Positions 25,724 through 34,398 of a DNA stretch of 64,000 nucleotides are shown here, one piece after another; within the stretch, counting starts at the first letter, position 1; the number at the start of each line of letters is the position of its first letter. The stretch is from Pirellulales bacterium (lineage in GTDB: Bacteria > Planctomycetota > Planctomycetia > Pirellulales > JACPPG01), in contig DASYDW010000129.1 of assembly GCA_036499395.1 (NCBI GenBank), forward strand, positions 1-64,000, given 5' to 3'. Below the pieces are notes generated by a model that saw nothing but the letters and a program-made list of their open reading frames with translations, was not told the origin of the DNA and ran no database searches. A program made the translations under genes and the position numbers.

Positions 25724-27163
25724 ATGTCGGACTCTACATTGCAGCGTAGCGTGACGACCTCGGTCGCGAAGAACCTGGCCACGACGACGAAGACATCACC
25801 GAAGATGATGTCGATCACGCCGCGTTGGCTGTTGAGCCTGCTGCCGTGGGTGAACGTCGAAGGGGGGACCTATCGGGTCAACCGCACCAAGGTCGAGCTG
25901 AGCAAGGCCGCGCGGATCGAAGTCGACTCGCGTGACGGCGCCCTGCTGTTACCCGCCGAAGCCCTACGCAGCGTGCCGCTGTTCTCGAAATTGCCCGAGC
26001 CGATCCTGGAACGGATGACGGCCCGCTTCAAGACTGAAGACGTCTCGCTCGGCAACAAGCTGATCGTCGAGGGGGAAGACCTCAGCAAGTTCTTCATCCT
26101 GGCCCAAGGCCAAGTCGAAGTTCTCAGCAAGGGTGTTCACGGCGCCGATCTGCGGATCGCGCTGCTGACCGAAGGAGAGTTCTTCGGCGAGACCGACCTG
26201 GTCTCGGACAAGCCTTCGGACGTCACCGTCCGCACGATCACCCCCTGCGTGCTGTTGACCCTGTCGCGCAAGGATCTCGACACCGTGTTGGGCGAGATTC
26301 CCAGCCTGGGCGACGAATTCAAGAAGGCCATCGACGAGCATCTGGAACTACGTTCGACCGTGAACCGTTACGGCGAGCGTAACATCGACCTGGTCTCGGG
26401 CTTTGCCGAGAACGTCGAGATTCCCGAGACGTTCGTCGACTACTCGGCTCATCCTCGCGAATACTCCCTCTCGGCCGTGCAGACCGTGGTCCGCGTCCAC
26501 ACGCGCGTGTCGGACCTGTACAACGGTCCGTACGATCAGCTCGAAGAGCAGATGCGGCTGACGATCGAAGGGATCAAGGAACGCCAGGAATGGGAGCTGA
26601 TCAATAACAGCAAGTTCGGTCTGATTCATTCGGCCGATCCGGCCATGCGGATCAGCACCCGCTACGGCGCCCCGACGCCGGACGACATGGACGAGCTGCT
26701 GGCCCTGGTGTGGAAGAAGCCGGCCTTCTTCCTGGCGCATCCCAAGGCCATCGCCGCCTTCGGTCGTGAATGCACCTGGCGCGGAGTGCCGCCACCGACG
26801 ATCAATCTGTTCGGCGTGCCGGTCCTCACCTGGCGCGGTCTCCCGCTCATCCCCTGCGACAAGCTCGAGATGAAGAGCCGCTACCAGTCGAACCAGTGGT
26901 TCGGCACGACCAGCATCCTACTGATGCGCGTCGGCGAAGCCGATCAGGGCGTCGTCGGTCTGCATCAGGCCGGTATCCCCGGCGAGATCGGCCCCAGCCT
27001 CTCCGCTCGGTTGATGGGGCTCGATAGCCTGGGCGTCGCCAGCTATCTGCTCACCCTCTACTCCTCCTGCGCCGTCCTTACAGACGACGCTCTCGGCGTT
27101 CTCGAAAACGTCGAAGTCGGTTACTACCACGATTACGAACACCGACAAAGCAAACCGAAGTAA
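25724..27163 (+). CDS. Family 2 encapsulin shell protein with inserted cNMP-binding-like domain
   Basis: The 479-residue protein has an HK97-fold shell: N-terminal arm (residues 27-75), then HPREYSLSAVQTVVRVHTRV, ERQEWELINN, ISTRYGAPTPDD, FFLAHPKAIAAFGREC, DQGVVGLHQAG and the closing DALGVLENVEVGYY. All are hallmarks of SrpI-like family 2 encapsulins. Residues 80-205 are a cyclic-nucleotide-binding-like insertion (GEFFGETDLVSDKPSDVTVRT). Glu156 of the FGE motif is present, but the phosphate-binding Arg of PRxAxV is Ser165. Sixty or more copies should self-assemble into a closed protein compartment. The start at 25724 begins the recognisable protein. The cargo gene follows after 32 bp. Confidence 0.92.
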   Translation: MSDSTLQRSVTTSVAKNLATTTKTSPKMMSITPRWLLSLLPWVNVEGGTYRVNRTKVELSKAARIEVDSRDGALLLPAEALRSVPLFSKLPEPILERMTARFKTEDVSLGNKLIVEGEDLSKFFILAQGQVEVLSKGVHGADLRIALLTEGEFFGETDLVSDKPSDVTVRTITPCVLLTLSRKDLDTVLGEIPSLGDEFKKAIDEHLELRSTVNRYGERNIDLVSGFAENVEIPETFVDYSAHPREYSLSAVQTVVRVHTRVSDLYNGPYDQLEEQMRLTIEGIKERQEWELINNSKFGLIHSADPAMRISTRYGAPTPDDMDELLALVWKKPAFFLAHPKAIAAFGRECTWRGVPPPTINLFGVPVLTWRGLPLIPCDKLEMKSRYQSNQWFGTTSILLMRVGEADQGVVGLHQAGIPGEIGPSLSARLMGLDSLGVASYLLTLYSSCAVLTDDALGVLENVEVGYYHDYEHRQSKPK

Positions 27164-27180
27164 CGACCGCTCGCGCGAGC

Positions 27181-27186
27181 GGAGGA
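27181..27186 (+). promoter_or_regulatory. Ribosome binding site that decides the desulfurase start
   Basis: GGAGGA ends immediately before one GTG (27187) but 9 bases before a second in-frame GTG (27196). Normal spacing favours 27196 as the start codon. Confidence 0.75.
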
Positions 27187-27195
27187 GTGATAAAC

Positions 27196-28959
27196 GTGGA
27201 CGAGATTACGCCCGACACGATCGCACGCATGGCCTCGCGCATTTTTAACGAGCCGCCGCAGGTCGACAGCCACGCCGGTGCCGAGCCGCACAGCGGTGAC
27301 GTTCCGGCCGATGCTGCGTCGCCGGCATCGCACTACGGCAGCGTCCCCGTGTCGGTCCATTCCTGGCCACACATGCCGACGACGCCCCCCGTGACGCCGC
27401 CGATGCCAGCCGGAACACCGTCGATGGTGCCTCCCACCTCGCTTCCGACGACGCCTGCGCCCGCCATGTTCACCGCTCCGCCGGCCGATTTCGTCGTTCC
27501 CAGCTCTGTGGCATCCAACGTGCCGCACGCATCGGCCGAACCCTTTGGCTCGCCGGGCACGGCCGTTGCGCCACCGACCACCGGCGCCTCGTCCGGCACA
27601 TCGCCGAGCGGCTTAAGCGCCTTCGTCGCCCGGGTCCGCGAGTCGAATCTGGATCGCAGCACCGGACTCGATATCTTCGGCCACTCGTTTCGCGAACGAA
27701 TCGCCCCGGCCGCCGTTTCGCCTACCACCAGCTCGCGTCCGTTTGACGTGTCGGCGATTCGCAACGACTTCCCGATCCTCAGTCAGCGCGTCCATGGCAA
27801 GCCGATCGCCTGGTTCGACAACGCCGCCACGACGCAAAAACCGCAGGCGGTGATCGACGCCATCTCGCGCTTTTACGCACAGGACAACTCGAACATTCAT
27901 CGCGGCGCCCACACCCTGGCCGCCCGCGCGACAGACGCTTACGAGAAGGCGCGCGAAAAGGTGCAGACCTTCCTCGGCGCGTCGAGCATCAAGGATATCG
28001 TCTTCGTCCGCGGCACCACCGAGGGCATCAACCTCGTCACGCAAACCTACGGCCGCAAATTCCTTCAGCCGGGGGATGAGATCGTGATGTCGGTCCTGGA
28101 ACATCACGCCAACATCGTTCCCTGGCAGATGGTCGCCAAGGAAAAGGGAGCCGTGATTCGCGTGATTCCGGTCAATGACCGGGGCGAGATCATGCTCGAG
28201 GAATATCAAAAGCTGCTCGGACCACGCACGAAGGTCGTCGCCCTGACGCAGGCCTCGAACAGCCTGGGCACGATCCTGCCGGTGGCCGAGATGACGCAAA
28301 TGGCCAAGCGTTACGGAGCGCGCGTGTTGGTTGACGGTGCGCAATCGGTCGCCCACATCCCGGTCAATGTGCAAGAAATGGGGGTGGACTTCTTCGTCTT
28401 CTCGGGGCACAAGATCTTCGGCCCGACCGGCATTGGCGCCGTCTACGTCAGCGAAGAATTGCACGACGTCCTGCCGCCGTGGCAAGGTGGCGGCAACATG
28501 ATTCGCAACGTGACATTCGAGGAAACCTCTTACGCCGAGGCGCCGGCTCGCTTCGAAGCCGGCACGCCCAACATCGCTGATGCCGTCGGCCTGGGGGCCG
28601 CGCTCGACTACGTTCGCCGCCTGGGGCTGCCGAACATCGCCAACTACGAGCACTCGCTGCTCGCGTACGCCACCGAGCAGCTCTCGACCGTCAACGGTCT
28701 GCGCATCATCGGCAATGCGCGGGAAAAGGTGAGCGTTATTTCCTTCGTCATGCCCAATCGCCGCACCGAGGAGATCGGCCGGCTGCTGGATCAAGAAGGG
28801 ATCGCCGTCCGGGCCGGTCACCACTGCTCGCAACCGTCGCTGCGCCGCTTCGGGCTCGAAACCACCGTGCGGCCGTCGCTGTCGATCTACAACACGACGG
28901 GAGAAATCGACCGGATGGTCGAGACGCTAAAGCGCATCGAGCAACAGCCGTCACGCTAG
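27196..28959 (+). CDS. SufS-type cysteine desulfurase, encapsulin cargo with long disordered N-terminal domain
   Basis: The 587-residue protein has a C-terminal class V aminotransferase-fold desulfurase (from about residue 184, IRNDFPILSQRVHGKPIAWFD). PLP-binding Lys406 lies in SGHK and the catalytic Cys544 in GHHCSQP. It removes sulfur from cysteine, giving alanine and an enzyme persulfide. Residues 1-180 are rich in Pro, Ala, Ser and Thr, with a more conserved-looking SGLSAFVARVRESNLDRSTG near 138-157. Plain SufS proteins lack this extension; in family 2 encapsulin systems such a segment targets the enzyme into the shell. The gene is 32 bp after the shell gene. Start GTG 27196 is chosen by the ribosome site. 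Confidence 0.93.
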   Translation: MDEITPDTIARMASRIFNEPPQVDSHAGAEPHSGDVPADAASPASHYGSVPVSVHSWPHMPTTPPVTPPMPAGTPSMVPPTSLPTTPAPAMFTAPPADFVVPSSVASNVPHASAEPFGSPGTAVAPPTTGASSGTSPSGLSAFVARVRESNLDRSTGLDIFGHSFRERIAPAAVSPTTSSRPFDVSAIRNDFPILSQRVHGKPIAWFDNAATTQKPQAVIDAISRFYAQDNSNIHRGAHTLAARATDAYEKAREKVQTFLGASSIKDIVFVRGTTEGINLVTQTYGRKFLQPGDEIVMSVLEHHANIVPWQMVAKEKGAVIRVIPVNDRGEIMLEEYQKLLGPRTKVVALTQASNSLGTILPVAEMTQMAKRYGARVLVDGAQSVAHIPVNVQEMGVDFFVFSGHKIFGPTGIGAVYVSEELHDVLPPWQGGGNMIRNVTFEETSYAEAPARFEAGTPNIADAVGLGAALDYVRRLGLPNIANYEHSLLAYATEQLSTVNGLRIIGNAREKVSVISFVMPNRRTEEIGRLLDQEGIAVRAGHHCSQPSLRRFGLETTVRPSLSIYNTTGEIDRMVETLKRIEQQPSR

Positions 28960-29135
28960 TCAATCGTCCGCGCCGGTGCCAAGATCGACTCCGCACACGG
29001 AGCATTCCGCTCGCTTGGTGTTCTTGCGCCGCTGTGTCCCGTTTTTGCTGAGCCATGTCCCAACTGGACGATTTGCCAATCATAATGGCACGCATCGACT
29101 GGTCGCCTCGGCAGGACATTCGAAAGGGATAACGC

Positions 29136-30017
29136 ATGCGCTCCGCAATTCTGGCACTCGCGCTCGTGGCGACTAGCACCGCACAATCAGTCAGCGTGGG
29201 GCAGGCCGAGGAAACACCTAGCTCGACCACCACTGACACTCCTGCGAACCGCGTCACGCTCGCCAGGACGCAAGAGTTCTCTCTGAAGTCGCAGGCCAAT
29301 GATCGCGAATATCGCATCCGTGTCACGGAGCCCAGTACGCAGCCTCCCGCCGCCGGCTATCCCGTGATCTACTTGCTGGATGGCAACGCGAACTTTGCCA
29401 CGATGGTGGAGATCGCACGAGCGCAAAGGATCGCCGGTGTGGTCATCGTCGGGATTGGCTATCCCAGCGACGCCCCTTTCGACGCTCGTCGAACGTACGA
29501 CTTCACCCCGCCGTCGAAGCAAGGCAAGCTCGAAGCCTTGCTGGGCGCGGCCGAGGAGCCGACCGGCGGTAACGACGAGTTTCTGGACTTCATCGAGAAG
29601 GATCTCAAGCCGGATATCGAAAAACGGTTCAAGATCAACCGCCACCGGCAGACGCTCGTCGGACATTCCCTAGGCGGTCTGTTCGTACTGCACGTGTTGT
29701 TCACGCGCGACGAATGCTTCCAGAACTACGTGGCGGGCAGCCCTTCGATCTGGTGGAACGATCAATCCATCCTCGCCGAAGAGCGCGGTTTCATAGCGAA
29801 GCGCGGCGTCAAGGCGGACCTGCTCGTGTTCGTCGGCGCGCTCGAGTCAGGCTACATGGTCCACGACGCGCAGCGCGTGACCGAGCGACTGGCGCCCCTC
29901 TCGGCCGAAGGTTTGCGGGTTTATTACACGCCGTTTGAGAACGAGAACCACGTCTCGGTCTTGCCGGCCGGCCTCAGCCGCGCTTATCGATTCGCGCTCG
30001 ACGGCAGCGAAAACTGA
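29136..30017 (+). CDS. Secreted alpha/beta hydrolase, esterase D/siderophore-esterase-like
   Basis: The 293-residue product has a signal peptide (residues 1-24), then YPVIYLLDGNANFATMVEIA, the start of the esterase (IroE/BesA/YbbA-like) fold. The nucleophile elbow is GHSLGG (Ser178), FIEKDLKPDIEKRFKIN is typical of the family, and His in ENENHVSVLP completes the triad. GAAAGGGAT precedes the ATG. It hydrolyses an ester outside the cytoplasm; the substrate (siderophore, acyl ester) is unknown. It follows the desulfurase gene by 176 bp and is probably a separate unit. Confidence 0.82.
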   Translation: MRSAILALALVATSTAQSVSVGQAEETPSSTTTDTPANRVTLARTQEFSLKSQANDREYRIRVTEPSTQPPAAGYPVIYLLDGNANFATMVEIARAQRIAGVVIVGIGYPSDAPFDARRTYDFTPPSKQGKLEALLGAAEEPTGGNDEFLDFIEKDLKPDIEKRFKINRHRQTLVGHSLGGLFVLHVLFTRDECFQNYVAGSPSIWWNDQSILAEERGFIAKRGVKADLLVFVGALESGYMVHDAQRVTERLAPLSAEGLRVYYTPFENENHVSVLPAGLSRAYRFALDGSEN

Positions 30018-30040
30018 TTTTCACGCGATTCTACGCTGCC

Positions 30041-32458
30041 TCACTTGAACTGGAATTCAACCTTGTCGATCTTACCCGTAAACGGATAGGGAGATTTCTT
30101 GGCATAGCTGGACGTGACCGGCAGTCCATTATCCTTGCCGATGTCCATTCCTTCGTAGAGCGAGAACCGTAACACCACGGTGTGCGCCAGCTTTCCTTCG
30201 GCCACTCGCTTGTCGTTGACATAGAGCGCCGTCTTGCCGCCGGTGCCGCGCTTTCCTGGCTCGTCGGCAATGAACTCGAAGCGCGCCTTAACCTTGCCTG
30301 TCGGCAACGGATCAGGCCCGGCCAGTGTCGTCGCGGCCAGCCCGTAGAAGTTGTAGGTGTGCTTCAACTTCCCTTCCTCGACGTACAAAGCGAAGCCCCC
30401 CAGGAAGCTGCCGTTGGCGACGATCACACCATCGGCCCCGGCCTCGGGCACGTTCAATTCGGCATCGACTGTGTACGAGCGGCTGTGCATGTGCGGGCCG
30501 GCGCCGGGGGGCAAGTTCTCCATGCCGGCGCGGTAAATGTTGTAGGTCGTGTTGGCATCCGGCGGCAACAGCCCGTAAAAGAACGAGTACTCCGCCAGCA
30601 GCGGCAGCACCTGGTTCTTGGCTGCTTCTTCCCAGAAAAGCTCCTTTAGCTCCTTCACCTTTTCGGGATTCGCTGCCGCGTCGTTCGTGGACTGCGAGAA
30701 ATCCTCGTTCAGGTTGAACAGCTCGACCGGATCCTTGTCCGGATCCCAGACCCCCGGCGCGAATTTGGCCATCGTCGGCGGCGACATATCCCACGGCAAT
30801 TTCGGCAGCCGGGTGCTCAGCAACCAGCCATCCTTGTAAATCGATCGATTTCCCAGGATCGCAAAATACTGCGTCGTATGGCGCGAACGGGTGGCATCGT
30901 CATCGAATGAATCAGCAAAGCTTACGCCCTGCACCGGAATCTGCGTCGTGCCGTCGACGGTTTTCGGCGCCGGCAAACCGGCTACTTCCAGGATCGTGGG
31001 TGCCACATCGATCACATGGGTGAACTGGTTGCGGACCCGACCGTTGTCCTTGATGCGCTTCGGCCAGGAAACCACCAGCGGCGAACGAATGCCGCCCAGG
31101 TGCGACGCGATTTGCTTGCCCCACGGAAACGGCGTGTTGCCAGCCCACGCCCAGGCGGACGCGTAATGTGGATCCGTATTGCGTCCCCCCATTTCTTTCA
31201 GCCCGCCATGAAAGGCGATCAACCGCAACTGCTGTTCGGGCGAGAGGGGAACACCGAGCAGCGAAATGATTTCGTTGAACGTGCCGGTCGGCGTTCCTTC
31301 CATGCTGGCGCCGTTATCGCCGAAAATATACAGCACGAGCGTATTATCGAGTTCCCCCAGCTCTGCGATGGCACTGATCACGCGTCCCACCTGAAAGTCC
31401 GCGTTCTCCTGGAAGCCGGCGAACACCTCCATTTGCCGTGCATAGACTTTCTGCTGTTCCGGCGGCAAAGAATCCCAAGCCGGAAAAGCCGGGTCGCGCG
31501 GCGTCAGCTTTGCCTCGGGCGGAATGACCCCCAACTGCTTCTGCCGCGCAAACGTTTCTTCGCGCAGCTTGTCCCACCCCTGGTCGAACTTTCCTTTGTA
31601 TTTGTCACTCCACGAGTGCGGAACATGGTGCGGCGCGTGTGTCGCTCCCGGGGCGAAGTACAGAAAGAACGGCTTGTCCGCCGCTTGCGACTGCCGGCTG
31701 TGCAGCCACTGCACCGCCTTCTCGGCCATGGCGTCCGGGAAATAAAAGTCGGCGTCCTGCGGCACGCCGAGGATCGTATTGTTCTCGGTCAAAAGCGTGT
31801 CGTACTGGCTCGACTCGGCTCCCAGAAAGCCCCAGAAATAATCGAACCCCAGCGCGTTGGGCCAGCGATCGAACGGTCCGGCCGGACCGCTTTGATGATC
31901 GGGCGTCAGATGCCATTTGCCGAACGCACTGGTTGCATAACCATTATCGCGCAGCACACGGGCAATCGATGCGGCGCTCTTCGGCCAGCGTGCCGAGTAG
32001 CCGGGGAAACCTCCAGCCAGTTCGGCAACCGATCCAAAGCCCATCGTGTGATGATTGCGACCGGACAAGAGCGCCGCGCGCGTCGGCGAACAAAGTCCCG
32101 TCACGTGAAAATTATTGTACCGCAAGCCATGCGACGCGAGCTTCTCGAGCGCCGGCGTCTGCACCGGCCCGCCGAACGCCGATGGATTGCCAAAGCCGGC
32201 GTCATCAAGCAGTACGAGCACGACGTTGGGCGCATCCTTTGGCGCTTTCACGGCCGTGGGGAAATCCGGTTTCGAGCCACCCAGCGTGCGCTCGCTGACT
32301 CCTTGAAACTTCGGATCGACAATGGGGAGCACGCTGCGATCAGGCTCGCCGGTCGTGGACGCAACGACGTCGGCGCAGGCCACGTCGGCAAAATCATCCA
32401 GTTGTGTAATTGCCGCTGCGACGGCCATCAAAACCAATCCCACGAAGCGTCGACGCAT
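30041..32458 (-). CDS. Arylsulfatase (type I, formylglycine-dependent)
   Basis: The 805-residue exported enzyme has the metal-binding start NVVLVLLDDAGFGNPSAFGG (Asp85, Asp86) and the sulfatase signature CSPTRAALLSGRN, whose Cys123 should be converted to formylglycine. HDxxxGHKW-type function is supported by LAFGKWHLTP-like AFGKWHLTPDH and by LVLYIFGDNGASMEGTPTG. An additional C-terminal beta-sandwich of about 180 residues (from NVPEAGADGVIVANGSFLGG) may bind carbohydrate. It hydrolyses sulfate esters, releasing sulfate. It lies downstream of the MFS gene on the same strand and next to the sulfur cluster. Confidence 0.92.
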   Translation of the reverse strand: MRRRFVGLVLMAVAAAITQLDDFADVACADVVASTTGEPDRSVLPIVDPKFQGVSERTLGGSKPDFPTAVKAPKDAPNVVLVLLDDAGFGNPSAFGGPVQTPALEKLASHGLRYNNFHVTGLCSPTRAALLSGRNHHTMGFGSVAELAGGFPGYSARWPKSAASIARVLRDNGYATSAFGKWHLTPDHQSGPAGPFDRWPNALGFDYFWGFLGAESSQYDTLLTENNTILGVPQDADFYFPDAMAEKAVQWLHSRQSQAADKPFFLYFAPGATHAPHHVPHSWSDKYKGKFDQGWDKLREETFARQKQLGVIPPEAKLTPRDPAFPAWDSLPPEQQKVYARQMEVFAGFQENADFQVGRVISAIAELGELDNTLVLYIFGDNGASMEGTPTGTFNEIISLLGVPLSPEQQLRLIAFHGGLKEMGGRNTDPHYASAWAWAGNTPFPWGKQIASHLGGIRSPLVVSWPKRIKDNGRVRNQFTHVIDVAPTILEVAGLPAPKTVDGTTQIPVQGVSFADSFDDDATRSRHTTQYFAILGNRSIYKDGWLLSTRLPKLPWDMSPPTMAKFAPGVWDPDKDPVELFNLNEDFSQSTNDAAANPEKVKELKELFWEEAAKNQVLPLLAEYSFFYGLLPPDANTTYNIYRAGMENLPPGAGPHMHSRSYTVDAELNVPEAGADGVIVANGSFLGGFALYVEEGKLKHTYNFYGLAATTLAGPDPLPTGKVKARFEFIADEPGKRGTGGKTALYVNDKRVAEGKLAHTVVLRFSLYEGMDIGKDNGLPVTSSYAKKSPYPFTGKIDKVEFQFK

Positions 32459-32729
32459 GATCGGTCCCCTGGAAAAGATTTGCTGTGGCGGACACCTTTA
32501 CCTGCTGGAATTGCTCCACAAAGCTGCGTTACGATTTCAGGCCCATAAAAACCAAGGGGGCTTCAAGAAGTCGCCGAAGCGTGCAAACGCGCGCTCGCGC
32601 CAAGGACGGATGAGAGATGTGCAAAGCTACGCCGGCCCGATTAGCGAAGAACCGTCGCCCCTTGCAGTCGCGATCATTGTAGCCGCGCAAACGGCGAAAG
32701 TAGAGTTTTACAGCCGCCGGAGTGCCAAA

Positions 32730-34037
32730 TCACACCAACGGCTCGGTAGCATCGCACAGCGCCTCGGCCGCCGCGGCCAGCGCCTGGTTCGTCGAAATCG
32801 GGGTCTCGACTTCGGCCGTGCGGATGCGGCCAGCCAACCACAGACTGACGATCGACGCAACGGCCGAGAGCAGCCCCACGATCCAGAAGTTGCCCAACCG
32901 CCCGTCGGCCGTTTCGACGATGATCAAGCCGCCGACATACGCGCCGAGGCCAGCCGCCAGATGCTGCACTGAAGAGCTGGCGGTTAAAAACCCGCCGCGG
33001 CGCGCCGGCACGACACTGCTGGTGATCATCGCCATCGCCGCAACCATCCGCCCCGAATTGGCAACCATCAAAGAGGCCACGGCCATGACCGCCACAACTG
33101 TCGGCACGGGCGTCAGGCTCGTGACCCACAACGTCAGGACGGCCGATGCAGGGGCAATAAAACGAAACACGCGCAGTTTCCCATATCGGTCGGCCAGTCG
33201 ACCAATCAACGGAGACGAGAACAACGACATCACGCCGCCGGCCACGAACATCAGCGGCAACTGGTTTTCGGCCATGTCGACGTTACTGACCAGGTACGGG
33301 CTGATGAACGGAAAGACGCTGAATCCGGCCAGCATCAACGCCATGACCAGGGCAAACGCCCTGACATGATTCGGCTCGGTGAAGGTCTCGACCAGCAGTC
33401 GCACGGGATGATGATCCGCCGTGTGCTCACCAATATGCCCACGCAGCGGTGGCATGGTCACCGCGGCCACGGCCAGCACCGGAACTCCAATCGCGGCCAG
33501 CACCAAGAACGGCGCATGCCAACCGAGCCAGTTCCCGAGAAACAGACCAATTGGAACGCCGGCAACTGACGCCAACGCAAAGGCCGACATCAGCGCACCG
33601 GTGGCGCGGCCGCGACGTTCTTCGGGAAAGACGTCGCCGATGATCGCCATCGCCATCCCGCCCAGGATTCCTCCGAACGCGCCGGTGGCCAATCGCGCGA
33701 GTGCAAGGGTGCCGTACGTCGGCGCCAGGCCGCACAACAGCGTCCCTACCAAGAACCCCGCATCTAGCCCCAGAAAAGCAGTCTTACGTCCCACGCGATC
33801 GGCAAACGACGAGGCGAACAAACCGGCCACGCCGGCCGCCAACGTATAACACGACACGACCAACCCAAACTGTGAAGGGCCGATCTCGAGGCTGCGCATC
33901 AATTGCGGCCCCAGCGGCATGATCACCATAAAATCGACAATGCTGATGAACTGCACGGCGGCCAGCGTCAACAGCACGATTCGCTCTTCGGTACGCGTTC
34001 CGGCTTTCTCGGCGGGAACCTCCTCGCTGCGATTCAC
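32730..34037 (-). CDS. Major facilitator superfamily transporter, DHA1 type
   Basis: The 435-residue membrane protein has about 12 hydrophobic segments. The motif-A loop after helix 2 reads ASSFADRVGRKTAFLGLD, and a related loop (SPLIGRLADRYGKLRVFRF) occurs in the second half. DFMVIMPLGPQLMRSL in helix 1 is common in proton-driven drug or sugar efflux permeases. The start is GTG, with GGGAGG 7 bases upstream. Substrate cannot be named. It is 271 bp upstream of the sulfatase gene on the same strand. Confidence 0.88.
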   Translation of the reverse strand: MNRSEEVPAEKAGTRTEERIVLLTLAAVQFISIVDFMVIMPLGPQLMRSLEIGPSQFGLVVSCYTLAAGVAGLFASSFADRVGRKTAFLGLDAGFLVGTLLCGLAPTYGTLALARLATGAFGGILGGMAMAIIGDVFPEERRGRATGALMSAFALASVAGVPIGLFLGNWLGWHAPFLVLAAIGVPVLAVAAVTMPPLRGHIGEHTADHHPVRLLVETFTEPNHVRAFALVMALMLAGFSVFPFISPYLVSNVDMAENQLPLMFVAGGVMSLFSSPLIGRLADRYGKLRVFRFIAPASAVLTLWVTSLTPVPTVVAVMAVASLMVANSGRMVAAMAMITSSVVPARRGGFLTASSSVQHLAAGLGAYVGGLIIVETADGRLGNFWIVGLLSAVASIVSLWLAGRIRTAEVETPISTNQALAAAAEALCDATEPLV

Positions 34038-34398
34038 TCACGGCCTCCCGATGCGACGGCGAATTCGAACGATTGCTCCCGTCACGCATTTTATTACGTT
34101 AACCAAGATTTCATTTTTGCCCTGAACGGCATTTGCAGGCTCAGCGCCTGCAAGCTCACCCGAAAGTAGTAGGACAAGCCGGGCCGACCTAGGTTCGGTA
34201 AGCTTCACGGCCGATAAGCGGCCTTTGTGCGCTGTCCGGCTTTCATTTCTTGGACGTCGATGTCCTTCGCCGCATTAAAGCTGCTGCGTGTCGATTGCGA
34301 AAGCCGTACGGCTTGGGGGTTGATGCCGAATGGCGGCGGTCAGCTTCGATGCTGGCACGATGGTTCGAGCGTGACGGCGGCACTTGTCCCGCGAACCG
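34038..34398. other. Intergenic region with hairpin, upstream of the MFS gene
   Basis: A perfect 8-bp stem TTGCAGGC/GCCTGCAA around TCAGC lies at 34133-34153. Next to it is an AT-rich stretch (34086-34120) with a TAATAA on the minus strand that may be the MFS promoter -10 region. No gene is seen. Confidence 0.45.

Noticed and set aside
31016-32548. 510-codon plus-strand frame opposite the sulfatase gene
   Set aside because: It is a shadow of the sulfatase coding strand with Arg-rich composition.
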